Shown one piece after another: positions 1-5,250 of a DNA stretch of 5,250 nucleotides. Both the position numbers and the translations under genes were made by a program. The notes under the pieces were generated by a model, which did no database searches, was not told where the DNA came from, and was given only the letters and a program-made list of their open reading frames with translations. The DNA lies in the NCBI GenBank assembly GCA_944384285.1, contig CALWSX010000153.1:1-5250 (forward strand), given 5' to 3'. Source of the stretch: an uncultured Lachnospiraceae bacterium. GTDB lineage: Bacteria > Bacillota > Clostridia > Lachnospirales > Anaerotignaceae. Every line of letters starts with the position of its first letter. Positions within the stretch are counted from its first letter, which is position 1.

Positions 1-543
1 AGGTGGTACAAATTTGAAAATTTGAGTATCGTATCCTTCTACATATTCGCCTCCAAAATCAACCAACTGGTTTCCATTTTCAGCCATTAAAGTAAGTGTA
101 TTCCCATCTTTGTCCTCATATCCAAAACTTACTAATTTATAGGTTTTACCCATTTCATTTCCTTCTGTATCATTACCTACAGTTTCACCTACATAACCTT
201 CTTTGAAAGTAAATCCGTTTTCAAAATTTTCTACATATTTTGGTGAAAAACCTATTTTGTCTTCTACTCTATCCATTTCACTTAATGATGTAAATTCCTT
301 TGTACTGCTTGAACTTACACCCCCAAGCTTTAAAGCCGCAAAACATGTTACTGATGATACACAAAGAATTCCAACAACTACAAGCTTTTTCAAACTAAAT
401 ATTTTCATACGTTTAGTCTCCTTTCCACATTCATTTGATGCTTTTTGTTTAATTTTTTGAAGCATAAATGGTGATACGTCCATATATTTTGTTTTTTCTT
501 CAAGAGAATTTTTTATTAAAATTTCAAAATCCTTATCCCTCAT
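1..543 (-). CDS. Putative anti-sigma factor, single-pass membrane protein (partial, C-terminus outside window)
   Basis: The first 181 residues are visible and the reading frame is open to the left edge. Residues 1-50 are charged and probably cytoplasmic. Residues 53-71 form a hydrophobic segment (VVVGILCVSSVTCFAAL) preceded by several Lys/Arg, which suggests an N-in, C-out membrane anchor. The part after it (from about residue 72) is polar and rich in Gly, Glu and Asp, as expected for an extracytoplasmic sensor domain. I do not see the His-x3-Cys-x2-Cys zinc motif of ZAS-type anti-sigma factors; Cys39 is the only cytoplasmic Cys. The ATG at 543 is chosen because AGGAGGT lies 8 bases upstream. 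The gene overlaps the end of the ECF sigma gene by 11 bases, so translation is probably coupled, and this position is the main reason for the anti-sigma call. The inferred role is to hold the sigma factor at the membrane until a signal arrives. A second possible start with its own ribosome binding site lies at 408. The protein family was not identified with certainty. Confidence 0.7.
   Translation of the reverse strand, partial: MRDKDFEILIKNSLEEKTKYMDVSPFMLQKIKQKASNECGKETKRMKIFSLKKLVVVGILCVSSVTCFAALKLGGVSSSSTKEFTSLSEMDRVEDKIGFSPKYVENFENGFTFKEGYVGETVGNDTEGNEMGKTYKLVSFGYEDKDGNTLTLMAENGNQLVDFGGEYVEGYDTQIFKFVPP
418..424 (-). promoter_or_regulatory. Possible internal ribosome binding site in the anti-sigma-like gene
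   Basis: AAAGGAG on the minus strand sits 9 bases before an in-frame ATG at 408-406 (Met46). Initiation here would give a protein starting MKIFSLKK directly followed by the hydrophobic segment, which reads like a signal peptide or signal anchor without the cytoplasmic domain. It could equally be a chance product of the Gly-Lys-Glu codons. Confidence 0.35.
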
Positions 544-1111
544 TACCCACTACCTCCTCAAAAGAGTATTTTTCATTCAGGCTTTTTTTCAGACTTTTTT
601 TAGCCGCATGTAGCCTTGATTTCACAGTTGCTTCAAGAGAATTTGTAATTTTTGCTATTTCTTTTATTGATAAATCATTAAAATAATATAATATAAGCGT
701 TGTTCTTTGTTTTGTATTTAAACTGCAAACGGCCTCATAAAGATAAGAATATTCCGCTATCCTATCAGATGGATACGAATCTTTTGTCTGGAGTTTAATA
801 TCTTCAAAATCTTCATATATTTCATCTTTTAAAACCAGACTGCTTTTCTTTTTTGAAGCTTTCCATGAAAAATGTGTAAGAATTTTCAAAAGCCAAGGAT
901 AAAATTTATAAGGATCTTTTAATGTATTTATAGATGTAAGGCATTTTACAAATGTATCTTGAACTATATCTTCAGCTAAAGAAAAATCTCCTGTTATAAG
1001 AGCTGCTGTACGTACAGCCGTGTTTTTATATACGGTAAAAAGAGTATCAAAAGCACTTTCATCACCGTTTTGTAACTTTGTTACAAGTAATGCTACTTCT
1101 TCATTCGTCAA
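533..1111 (-). CDS. RNA polymerase ECF-family sigma factor (sigma-70 family, group 4)
   Basis: This 192-residue protein has the usual two-domain ECF layout and lacks regions 1 and 3. Sigma region 2 spans about residues 11-88 and includes the region 2.2 core-binding helix (AEDIVQDTFVKCL, residues 46-58) and the aromatic, basic region 2.3/2.4 (about 69-88, with FYPWLLKI), which melts and reads the -10 element. A variable acidic linker follows (about 92-118). Region 4 spans about 122-176, with the helix-turn-helix LSIKEIAKI...ATVKSRLHAAKKSL, which reads the -35 element. It would redirect RNA polymerase to a small regulon, probably for an envelope or extracellular stress. The start is TTG at 1111, supported by AAAAGGAGT 7 bases upstream; no internal ATG could give a complete region 2. 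Its end overlaps the membrane protein gene downstream, the presumed anti-sigma factor. The ECF subgroup and regulon cannot be assigned from the sequence alone. Confidence 0.93.
   Translation of the reverse strand: MTNEEVALLVTKLQNGDESAFDTLFTVYKNTAVRTAALITGDFSLAEDIVQDTFVKCLTSINTLKDPYKFYPWLLKILTHFSWKASKKKSSLVLKDEIYEDFEDIKLQTKDSYPSDRIAEYSYLYEAVCSLNTKQRTTLILYYFNDLSIKEIAKITNSLEATVKSRLHAAKKSLKKSLNEKYSFEEVVGNEG
552..558 (-). promoter_or_regulatory. Ribosome binding site for the anti-sigma-like gene
   Basis: AGGAGGT on the minus strand lies 8 bases before the ATG at 543, inside the last codons of the sigma factor gene. It fixes the start of the downstream gene and fits translational coupling between sigma factor and partner. 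Confidence 0.8.
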
Positions 1112-1118
1112 GACAATT

Positions 1119-1127
1119 ACTCCTTTT
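1119..1127 (-). promoter_or_regulatory. Ribosome binding site supporting the TTG start of the ECF sigma gene
   Basis: AAAAGGAGT on the minus strand lies 7 bases before TTG at 1111. No ATG or GTG is better placed, so this site decides the non-ATG start. Confidence 0.8.
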
Positions 1128-1134
1128 CGTTTAT

Positions 1135-1146
1135 TAGATGCATCTA
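1135..1146. repeat. Perfect 12-bp palindrome in the sigma operon leader
   Basis: TAGATGCATCTA is its own reverse complement. It directly abuts an 8-bp palindrome (CTATATAG, 1147-1154) that overlaps the candidate -10 element. It lies at the predicted transcription start and ahead of the ribosome binding site, so it could be an operator or a small leader hairpin. No binding protein can be named. Confidence 0.45.
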
Positions 1147-1151
1147 CTATA

Positions 1152-1180
1152 TAGAGCCATTTTAATAAAAAAAGGTTTGA
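1152..1180 (-). promoter_or_regulatory. Candidate ECF-type promoter of the sigma/anti-sigma operon
   Basis: On the minus strand, TCAAACC (1180-1174) resembles the ECF -35 element TGAAACC. It is followed by a T-run and then GCTCTA (1157-1152), which resembles the ECF -10 element CGTCTA. TCAAAC and GCTC are 17 bases apart, close to the 16 or so usual for Gram-positive ECF promoters. Transcription would start near 1143-1146, leaving a leader of about 33 bases before the TTG. If real, the sigma factor probably drives its own operon, as is common in this family. Both elements depart from consensus. The surrounding DNA is very AT-rich, so a housekeeping promoter nearby is not excluded, although I saw no good -35/-10 pair for one. 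Confidence 0.4.
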
Positions 1181-1230
1181 TTATTTTTAAAAAAATTTTT
1201 AAATATTTCTTAAACAATATTTTTCCAAAT

Positions 1231-1258
1231 AAAAAAAACAGCATTAAAAATGCTGTTT
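1231..1258 (-). terminator. Rho-independent terminator after purD
   Basis: On the minus strand AAACAGCATT (1258-1249), a TTT loop, and AATGCTGTTT (1245-1236) form a perfect 10-bp stem. A T-run continues to 1231, giving eight T in a row including the end of the stem. It starts 11 bases after the purD stop and separates the purine unit from the sigma operon. The other strand is also T-rich after the stem, so it might work both ways, but no plus-strand gene is seen that would need it. Confidence 0.9.
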
Positions 1259-1269
1259 CTTTTTATTAA

Positions 1270-2535
1270 TTATAAGTATTTTTTTCTTCCGATATCATTT
1301 CTGAAATGCTTTTTATCAAAATTAATTATTTTTGCTGATGTATAGGCATTCTCAATAGCTTCTTCTATATCTTTACCTATGCCTGTAACACCTAAAACAC
1401 GGCCTCCATTTGTAACAAATTTACCATCTTTTAAAACAGTTCCGGCGTGGAAAACAATAGTGTTTTCTTCATTTATATCAGAAAGACCTGTTATTTCAAA
1501 ACCTTTTTCGTATGAAAGAGGATATCCTCCGCTTGCAAGAACTACACATACAGCTGCGTTATCATACCACTCAATATTCATTTTATCAAGTGTACCATCA
1601 ATACAAGCATTAAAAATATCAAGCAAGTCTGTTTTAAGTCTTGGAAGAATAACCTGTGTTTCAGGGTCTCCAAATCTTGCGTTATACTCGATTACTTTCA
1701 TACCGTCTTTAGTATACATAAGTCCAAAATAAAGTATTCCGACAAATGGTCTGCCCTCTTTTGCCATAGCTTCTACTGTAGGTTTAAAAATAGTTTCCAT
1801 ACAAACTTTATTCATTTCTTCTGTATAAAAAACACTTGGTGAGAATGTACCCATGCCACCTGTATTTAAACCTTCATCGTTGTCATAAGCTCTTTTATGA
1901 TCCTGTGCGGAAACCATAGGCACAACTGTTTTTCCATCACAGAATGAAAGTATGGATACTTCAGGGCCCTGTAAAAATTCTTCAATTACAACTTTACTTC
2001 CGGATTCACCAAATTTTTTATCAACCATAATTTCATTTACGGCATCTTTGGCTTCTTCGAGTGTATTACAGATAAGAACGCCTTTTCCAAGCGCAAGACC
2101 GTCAGCTTTTACTACAATAGGCATTTCCTGATTTTCTAAGTATTTAAGAGCTTCTTCATAATCTGAAAAAGTTTCATATTTTGCTGTAGGAATGTTATAT
2201 TTTTTCATTAAATCTTTTGAAAAAGCTTTACTTCCTTCTATAATAGCAGCATTCTTTTTAGGTCCAAAAACTCTGAGCCCTGCATCTGAAAATGCATCTA
2301 CAATACCTGCAACAAGAGGATCGTCCATACCTACTACTGTTAAGTCAATTTTATTTTCTTTAGCAAACTCAACAAGTTTATCTATTTCCATAGGTTTAAT
2401 AGGAACCAAAGTCGCATCTTGTCCTATTCCAGCATTTCCGGCTGCACAAAAGATTTCATCAATATTTTTGTTTTGTTTAAGTTTCCAAACTATAGCATGT
2501 TCACGTCCGCCGTTTCCAACAACCAAAACTTTCAT
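1270..2535 (-). CDS. purD: Phosphoribosylamine--glycine ligase (GAR synthetase)
   Basis: PurD joins glycine to 5-phosphoribosylamine using ATP, giving glycinamide ribonucleotide, the second step of de novo purine synthesis in the cytosol. The 421 residues match the usual length. The N-terminal domain opens with VLVVGNGGREHA (residues 3-14), the family's glycine-rich signature. The ATP-grasp region follows, with the ATP-binding stretch VVKADGLALGKGV (141-153), EEFLQGPEVS (185-194), the conserved block DHKRAYDNDEGLNTGGMGTF (212-231), and the metal and ATP-binding EYNARFGDPETQ (283-294). The C-terminal domain with the GGR and GVTG motifs (377-385) is complete. VGMDDPLVAG (68-77) stands where many bacteria have VGPExPL; I believe this is a normal clostridial variant. 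The ATG at 2535 follows purN by 3 bases and has AAGGAGAT 5 bases upstream. It is the last gene of the purine unit, ahead of a strong terminator. No sign of damage. Confidence 0.98.
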   Translation of the reverse strand: MKVLVVGNGGREHAIVWKLKQNKNIDEIFCAAGNAGIGQDATLVPIKPMEIDKLVEFAKENKIDLTVVGMDDPLVAGIVDAFSDAGLRVFGPKKNAAIIEGSKAFSKDLMKKYNIPTAKYETFSDYEEALKYLENQEMPIVVKADGLALGKGVLICNTLEEAKDAVNEIMVDKKFGESGSKVVIEEFLQGPEVSILSFCDGKTVVPMVSAQDHKRAYDNDEGLNTGGMGTFSPSVFYTEEMNKVCMETIFKPTVEAMAKEGRPFVGILYFGLMYTKDGMKVIEYNARFGDPETQVILPRLKTDLLDIFNACIDGTLDKMNIEWYDNAAVCVVLASGGYPLSYEKGFEITGLSDINEENTIVFHAGTVLKDGKFVTNGGRVLGVTGIGKDIEEAIENAYTSAKIINFDKKHFRNDIGRKKYL

Positions 2536-2538
2536 ACT

Positions 2539-3165
2539 TTATCTCCTTATTATTACCTTATCATCAACAACAGATAATCTACCTTCAGCAAAAAGTTTAA
2601 CCGCTTCAGGATATATAATCCATTCAGCTTCCTGCATAACTCTTTTTTGTAAAACTTCCGGTGTATCATCTTCCATAACTTCAACAGCTTTTTGAAGTAT
2701 GATAGGACCTCCGTCAGTTATTTCATTTACAAAATGCACAGTTGCTCCAGTAAGTTTTACGCCTCTTTTAAGTGCAGCTTCATGTACTCTTAAACCATAA
2801 AATCCGTCACCGCAAAATGCCGGAATAAGAGAAGGATGTACATTCATAATTCTGTTTCTAAAAGCGTCTATAAATTTTTCACCTATAACTACCATAAATC
2901 CAGCCATAACTATAAGTTCAACATTTCTTTCTTTAAAACAGTCAATAAGGGCCTGTTCATAAAGAGAAACATCTGAAAAATCTTTTTTTCTTATAGTTAC
3001 GCCTTCGATATTATGATTTTTTGCTCTTTCAAGCGCATAGGCATTAGGATTTGAGCTTACTACAACAGCAATTTCCGCATTTTTTATATAGTTACTTTCA
3101 ATACTGTCAATAATGGCTTGTAAATTTGTTCCTCCCCCGGAAACAAGTACTCCTATTTTAAGCAT
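2539..3165 (-). CDS. purN: Phosphoribosylglycinamide formyltransferase (GAR transformylase, folate-dependent)
   Basis: PurN transfers the formyl group of 10-formyltetrahydrofolate to glycinamide ribonucleotide, the third step of purine synthesis. The 208 residues are typical of the family. The start of the Rossmann-like fold carries the phosphate-binding SGGGTNLQAIID (9-20), matching SGNGSNLQAIID of the E. coli enzyme. The catalytic triad known from E. coli (Asn106, His108, Asp144) aligns with Asn108 and His110 in MNVHPSLIP (107-115) and Asp151 in TDGGPI (150-155). The loop after HPSLIP reads AFCGDGFYGLRVHEA rather than the shorter PGLHTH form of E. coli; to my knowledge this is a usual Firmicute form. 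The ATG at 3165 lies inside the end of purM, with a 13-base overlap and AGAGG 7 bases upstream. It uses folate rather than formate plus ATP, so it is distinct from PurT. The gene looks intact. Confidence 0.98.
   Translation of the reverse strand: MLKIGVLVSGGGTNLQAIIDSIESNYIKNAEIAVVVSSNPNAYALERAKNHNIEGVTIRKKDFSDVSLYEQALIDCFKERNVELIVMAGFMVVIGEKFIDAFRNRIMNVHPSLIPAFCGDGFYGLRVHEAALKRGVKLTGATVHFVNEITDGGPIILQKAVEVMEDDTPEVLQKRVMQEAEWIIYPEAVKLFAEGRLSVVDDKVIIRR
2541..2548 (-). promoter_or_regulatory. Ribosome binding site for purD
   Basis: AAGGAGAT on the minus strand lies 5 bases before the purD ATG and overlaps the last coding base and the stop codon region of purN. This implies translation of the two genes from one transcript. 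Confidence 0.75.
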
Positions 3166-4196
3166 ATTGAAACCTCTTTTTCTTCGTCCTTAATCATTTC
3201 ACCGATAATATAAGCTTTTTCACCGATAGATTCAATAAAATCTATAGCTTTTTTAGCATCTTCTTTAGAAACTACAAGTATCATTCCTATACCCATATTA
3301 AATGTATTATACATTTTAAGACGGTCAAGTCCTGCTTTTTCCTGCATAATATCAAATATAGGAAGTACAGGCCAGCTTCCTTCGTTTATTTTAGCGCATA
3401 AGCCTTCGCCTTTTGGGAAACATCTTGGAATATTTTCAAAAAATCCTCCACCTGTGATATTGCTTATTCCTTTTACTTTAACATTTTTGATTATTTCAAG
3501 AACTTCTTTAACATATATTTTTGTAGGTACTAAGAGAGCTTCTCCTATAGTTCCGTTAAGTCTTTCATCATAAACATTTATATTATCTTCAAGAGGTTCA
3601 AAAACTTTTCTTACAAGAGAGTAACCGTTGCTGTGAATTCCGCTTGAAGGAAGACCAATTATAACATCGCCTTCTTTTATATCTTTACCGTTAATAATAT
3701 CTTTTTTATCAACAACACCTACAGTAAATCCTGCAAGGTCATATTCATCAACAGGGTAAAATCCAGGCATTTCAGCAGTTTCTCCACCTACAAGTGAACA
3801 ACCTGCCTGTCTGCAGCCTTCAGCAACTCCGCTTACAATTTCAGCAATCTTTTCAGGATAGTTTTTTCCACATGCAATATAGTCAAGGAAAAATAAAGGT
3901 TCTGCTCCGTTACAAATAACATCGTTTACACACATAGCAACACAGTCAATACCAATCGTGTTGTGCTTGTCCTGTAAAAAAGCAAGTTTTAATTTTGTAC
4001 CAACGCCATCTGTACCTGAAATCATAACAGGTTCTTCCATATCTTTTATGGCTTTAAGAGAAAAAAGTCCCCCAAAACCACCTATATCAGATAAAACTTC
4101 TTTTCTGAAAGTGCTTTTTACATGGTCTCTCATAAGCCTTACGGACTCATATCCGGCTTCAACATCTACTCCGGCTGATTTGTAATCAATACTCAT
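3153..4196 (-). CDS. purM: Phosphoribosylformylglycinamidine cyclo-ligase (AIR synthetase)
   Basis: PurM closes the imidazole ring of formylglycinamidine ribonucleotide with ATP, giving aminoimidazole ribonucleotide, the fifth step of purine synthesis. The 347 residues match the family (345 in E. coli). The PurM/ThiL/SelD-type fold is complete: YKSAGVDVEAG (5-15), GTDGVGTKLK (61-70), VNDVICNGAEPLFFLDY (90-106), GGETAEMPGFY (137-147), GLPSSGIHSNGYSLVR (181-196) and ITGGGFFENIPR (247-258). One oddity is that the common HITGGG motif reads NITGGG here, with Asn (AAT, 3461-3459) in place of His. All other signature residues I looked for are present, so I expect an active enzyme. The ATG at 4196 has AAGGGGGAT-like sequence 6 bases upstream. 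The 61-base gap to the peptidase gene shows no terminator and is too short for a full purine riboswitch. I saw no clear promoter there. Its end overlaps purN by 13 bases. Confidence 0.98.
   Translation of the reverse strand: MSIDYKSAGVDVEAGYESVRLMRDHVKSTFRKEVLSDIGGFGGLFSLKAIKDMEEPVMISGTDGVGTKLKLAFLQDKHNTIGIDCVAMCVNDVICNGAEPLFFLDYIACGKNYPEKIAEIVSGVAEGCRQAGCSLVGGETAEMPGFYPVDEYDLAGFTVGVVDKKDIINGKDIKEGDVIIGLPSSGIHSNGYSLVRKVFEPLEDNINVYDERLNGTIGEALLVPTKIYVKEVLEIIKNVKVKGISNITGGGFFENIPRCFPKGEGLCAKINEGSWPVLPIFDIMQEKAGLDRLKMYNTFNMGIGMILVVSKEDAKKAIDFIESIGEKAYIIGEMIKDEEKEVSICLK
3173..3177 (-). promoter_or_regulatory. Ribosome binding site for purN, inside purM
   Basis: AGAGG on the minus strand lies 7 bases before the purN ATG and inside the last codons of purM. 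Ribosomes finishing purM would pass directly over it, which suggests coupled translation. Confidence 0.65.
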
Positions 4197-4202
4197 TTAT
4201 TT

Positions 4203-4210
4203 ATCCCCCT
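4203..4210 (-). promoter_or_regulatory. Ribosome binding site for purM
   Basis: AGGGGGAT on the minus strand lies 6 bases before the purM ATG. It is G-rich but otherwise a normal Shine-Dalgarno sequence and supports the chosen start. Confidence 0.7.
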
Positions 4211-4257
4211 TTAAATGAATACAACGTTTTAAATATCAAGGATTAATGTAATAGTTA

Positions 4258-5250
4258 TTATACCAAACTTTCAATATGGTCGTAAAGGTCTTTGTTATTA
4301 TTTATCATATCGCAGTTGCCTATTGTACATATATAATCCATATTTTTTACAACTTCAAATATCTTAATAAATTTATTAATATCATCTACTTTAAAGGAAA
4401 GTATTTCACTTCTTTTTTTGTCTTTCTTTTCATTTGTCATATTTAAAATATGGTCAACTATAACTTCTGATGAAATAGCGTTATTTCCTTTTGGTTTATC
4501 AATTTCGTTAATTGTACCTATAATATATTTGTCTATATCATCTTTTGATAAGTTAAGGTTAGCCAAATATTTATAAGTACTTCTGTAAATTTCAAAAGTT
4601 TCTTTTAATTTAGGGTCTCTGTAAGAGTAAAAATATGAGTTTCCGCTTTTTGCTATAGAAAATCCGCTTCCATAAGCTCCGCCTTTAACTCTTACATTAT
4701 TCCAAAGGTAATCTCTGTTTAATATATTTTTAATAACGGCAAGTGCACCTGAGTATTCTATACCAGCATCTTTATAGTTAAATGCAAGAGCGTTATACTG
4801 TACTTTTGAAGGTATAATAAACGCTTCTTTTTTTATACCATAATCAAATACATATTCCTGGTTGCAATAAGATGAATTTTCTTTAACAAGTTCCATATAT
4901 CTTAAACTGAATATTTTTGTCATTTCAAAATATTTCTTTTCAGAACATACAGAAATAAACATATTGTTTTTACAGAAAAGAATATCTATTACGCACATCA
5001 TTTTTGTAATAAAGTTTTCATAATCCTGTTCTATTGTGTTTTCAAGTTCCACAAGGAATTTATAATATTCAATTCCTGAAAAACATTCATTTACTTTATG
5101 TCCTTCGCTGAAATAAGAAAGACATCTGTTTGAAGAATATATATGAGGTGCTGTTACAATATCATCTTCATATCTTTTTCTTAATTCTTTAATAGATTTT
5201 ATAACAATTTCTTTGTCTTCAAATTTTAAATAACGTACAACTTCTCCGAT
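4258..5250 (-). CDS. M16C-family zinc metallopeptidase, PreP/presequence-protease-like (C-terminal part)
   Basis: The frame is open to the right edge, so only the last 330 residues are seen, beginning IGEVVRYLKF. This is about one third of the usual length of near 970. The segment RCLSYFSEGHKVNECFSGIEYYKFL (split roughly at visible residues 47-66) matches the pattern of the third repeat of PreP-like peptidases. The most diagnostic stretch is LWNNVRVKGGAYGSGFS at about visible residues 182-198. Its Arg and Tyr are six residues apart, as in the substrate-binding Arg848/Tyr854 pair of Arabidopsis PreP. The catalytic HxxEH zinc site is in the N-terminal half and lies outside the window, so activity cannot be judged. 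These enzymes enclose and degrade short unfolded peptides; bacterial members of this type are usually cytosolic. An internal GTG at 5052 is only an in-frame valine codon, not the true start. The gene ends 61 bases before purM with no terminator visible, so read-through into the pur genes is possible. Confidence 0.9.
   Translation of the reverse strand: MGEVVRYLKFEDKEIVIKSIKELRKRYEDDIVTAPHIYSSNRCLSYFSEGHKVNECFSGIEYYKFLVELENTIEQDYENFITKMMCVIDILFCKNNMFISVCSEKKYFEMTKIFSLRYMELVKENSSYCNQEYVFDYGIKKEAFIIPSKVQYNALAFNYKDAGIEYSGALAVIKNILNRDYLWNNVRVKGGAYGSGFSIAKSGNSYFYSYRDPKLKETFEIYRSTYKYLANLNLSKDDIDKYIIGTINEIDKPKGNNAISSEVIVDHILNMTNEKKDKKRSEILSFKVDDINKFIKIFEVVKNMDYICTIGNCDMINNNKDLYDHIESLV

Noticed and set aside
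203..686. Plus-strand open frames of 85 and 72 codons across the sigma/anti-sigma genes
   Set aside because: They lie opposite clearly coding minus-strand frames, and their translations look like no protein family. They are shadows.
1181..1230. Extremely AT-rich stretch between the terminator and the sigma promoter, considered as a small RNA or curved-DNA element
   Set aside because: Runs of A and T are expected in an intergenic region of such a genome. I found no stable hairpin or gene-like structure in it beyond the neighbouring terminator.
1379..2695. Plus-strand open frames of 117 and 167 codons over purD and the end of purN
   Set aside because: They are antisense to highly conserved enzyme genes and have low-complexity Ser/Leu/Phe-rich translations typical of the complement of AT-rich coding DNA.
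2806..2850. PurN loop reading CGDGFYGLRVHEA in place of the short E. coli form
   Set aside because: It resembles the form I know from other Firmicute PurN proteins, and the catalytic Asn, His and Asp are all present, so it is not an anomaly.
3958..4185. Plus-strand open frame of 75 codons opposite the start of purM
   Set aside because: It is antisense to the conserved N-terminal region of PurM and has no independent support.
5050..5052. GTG at 5052 as the start of a separate 264-residue protein
   Set aside because: The frame stays open to the right edge, and the upstream residues (for example LSYFSEG and GIEYYKFL) continue the M16C domain, so this GTG is an internal valine codon.
1..5250. 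CRISPR arrays, tRNA or rRNA genes, insertion sequences and phage attachment sites
   Set aside because: No regularly spaced repeats, RNA gene signatures, transposase frames or terminal inverted repeats were seen; nearly all of the window is accounted for by the six minus-strand genes.

Overview
This is an AT-rich window (about one third G+C, judged by eye) in which all six recognised genes lie on the minus strand. Reading in the direction of transcription (right to left), it holds the C-terminal third of an M16C (PreP-like) metallopeptidase, then purM, purN and purD, a rho-independent terminator, an ECF sigma factor gene, and the start of a membrane protein that looks like its anti-sigma partner. 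The low G+C, strong AGGAGG-type ribosome binding sites, TTG start and clostridial-style PurD and PurN sequences point to a Firmicute, most likely class Clostridia. The genus cannot be read from the window.

Region 5250-4258 is the peptidase, cut by the right edge. After a 61-base gap with no visible terminator comes a tight purine block (4196-1270). purM overlaps purN by 13 bases, and purN is separated from purD by 3 bases. The three enzymes carry out steps 2 (PurD, GAR synthetase), 3 (PurN, GAR formyltransferase) and 5 (PurM, AIR synthetase) of de novo IMP synthesis. The usual Firmicute neighbours purF (before purM) and purH (between purN and purD) are not at those positions. A 10-bp hairpin with a T-run closes the unit just after purD.

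Region 1230-1 is a separate unit. A candidate ECF-type promoter, which suggests autoregulation, precedes a 192-residue ECF sigma factor gene with a TTG start. The sigma gene overlaps by 11 bases a gene for a single-pass membrane protein with a short cytoplasmic N-terminus and an extracytoplasmic domain, cut by the left edge. This is the usual layout of a sigma/anti-sigma pair for envelope or extracellular signals. The signal cannot be told from the sequence.

Most of the window is ordinary housekeeping plus a common signalling module. I did not find a convincing new system. The points most worth checking are a second well-placed ribosome binding site inside the anti-sigma gene, a His-to-Asn change in a conserved PurM motif, the palindrome at the predicted sigma-operon transcription start, and the unusual gene content of the pur block.
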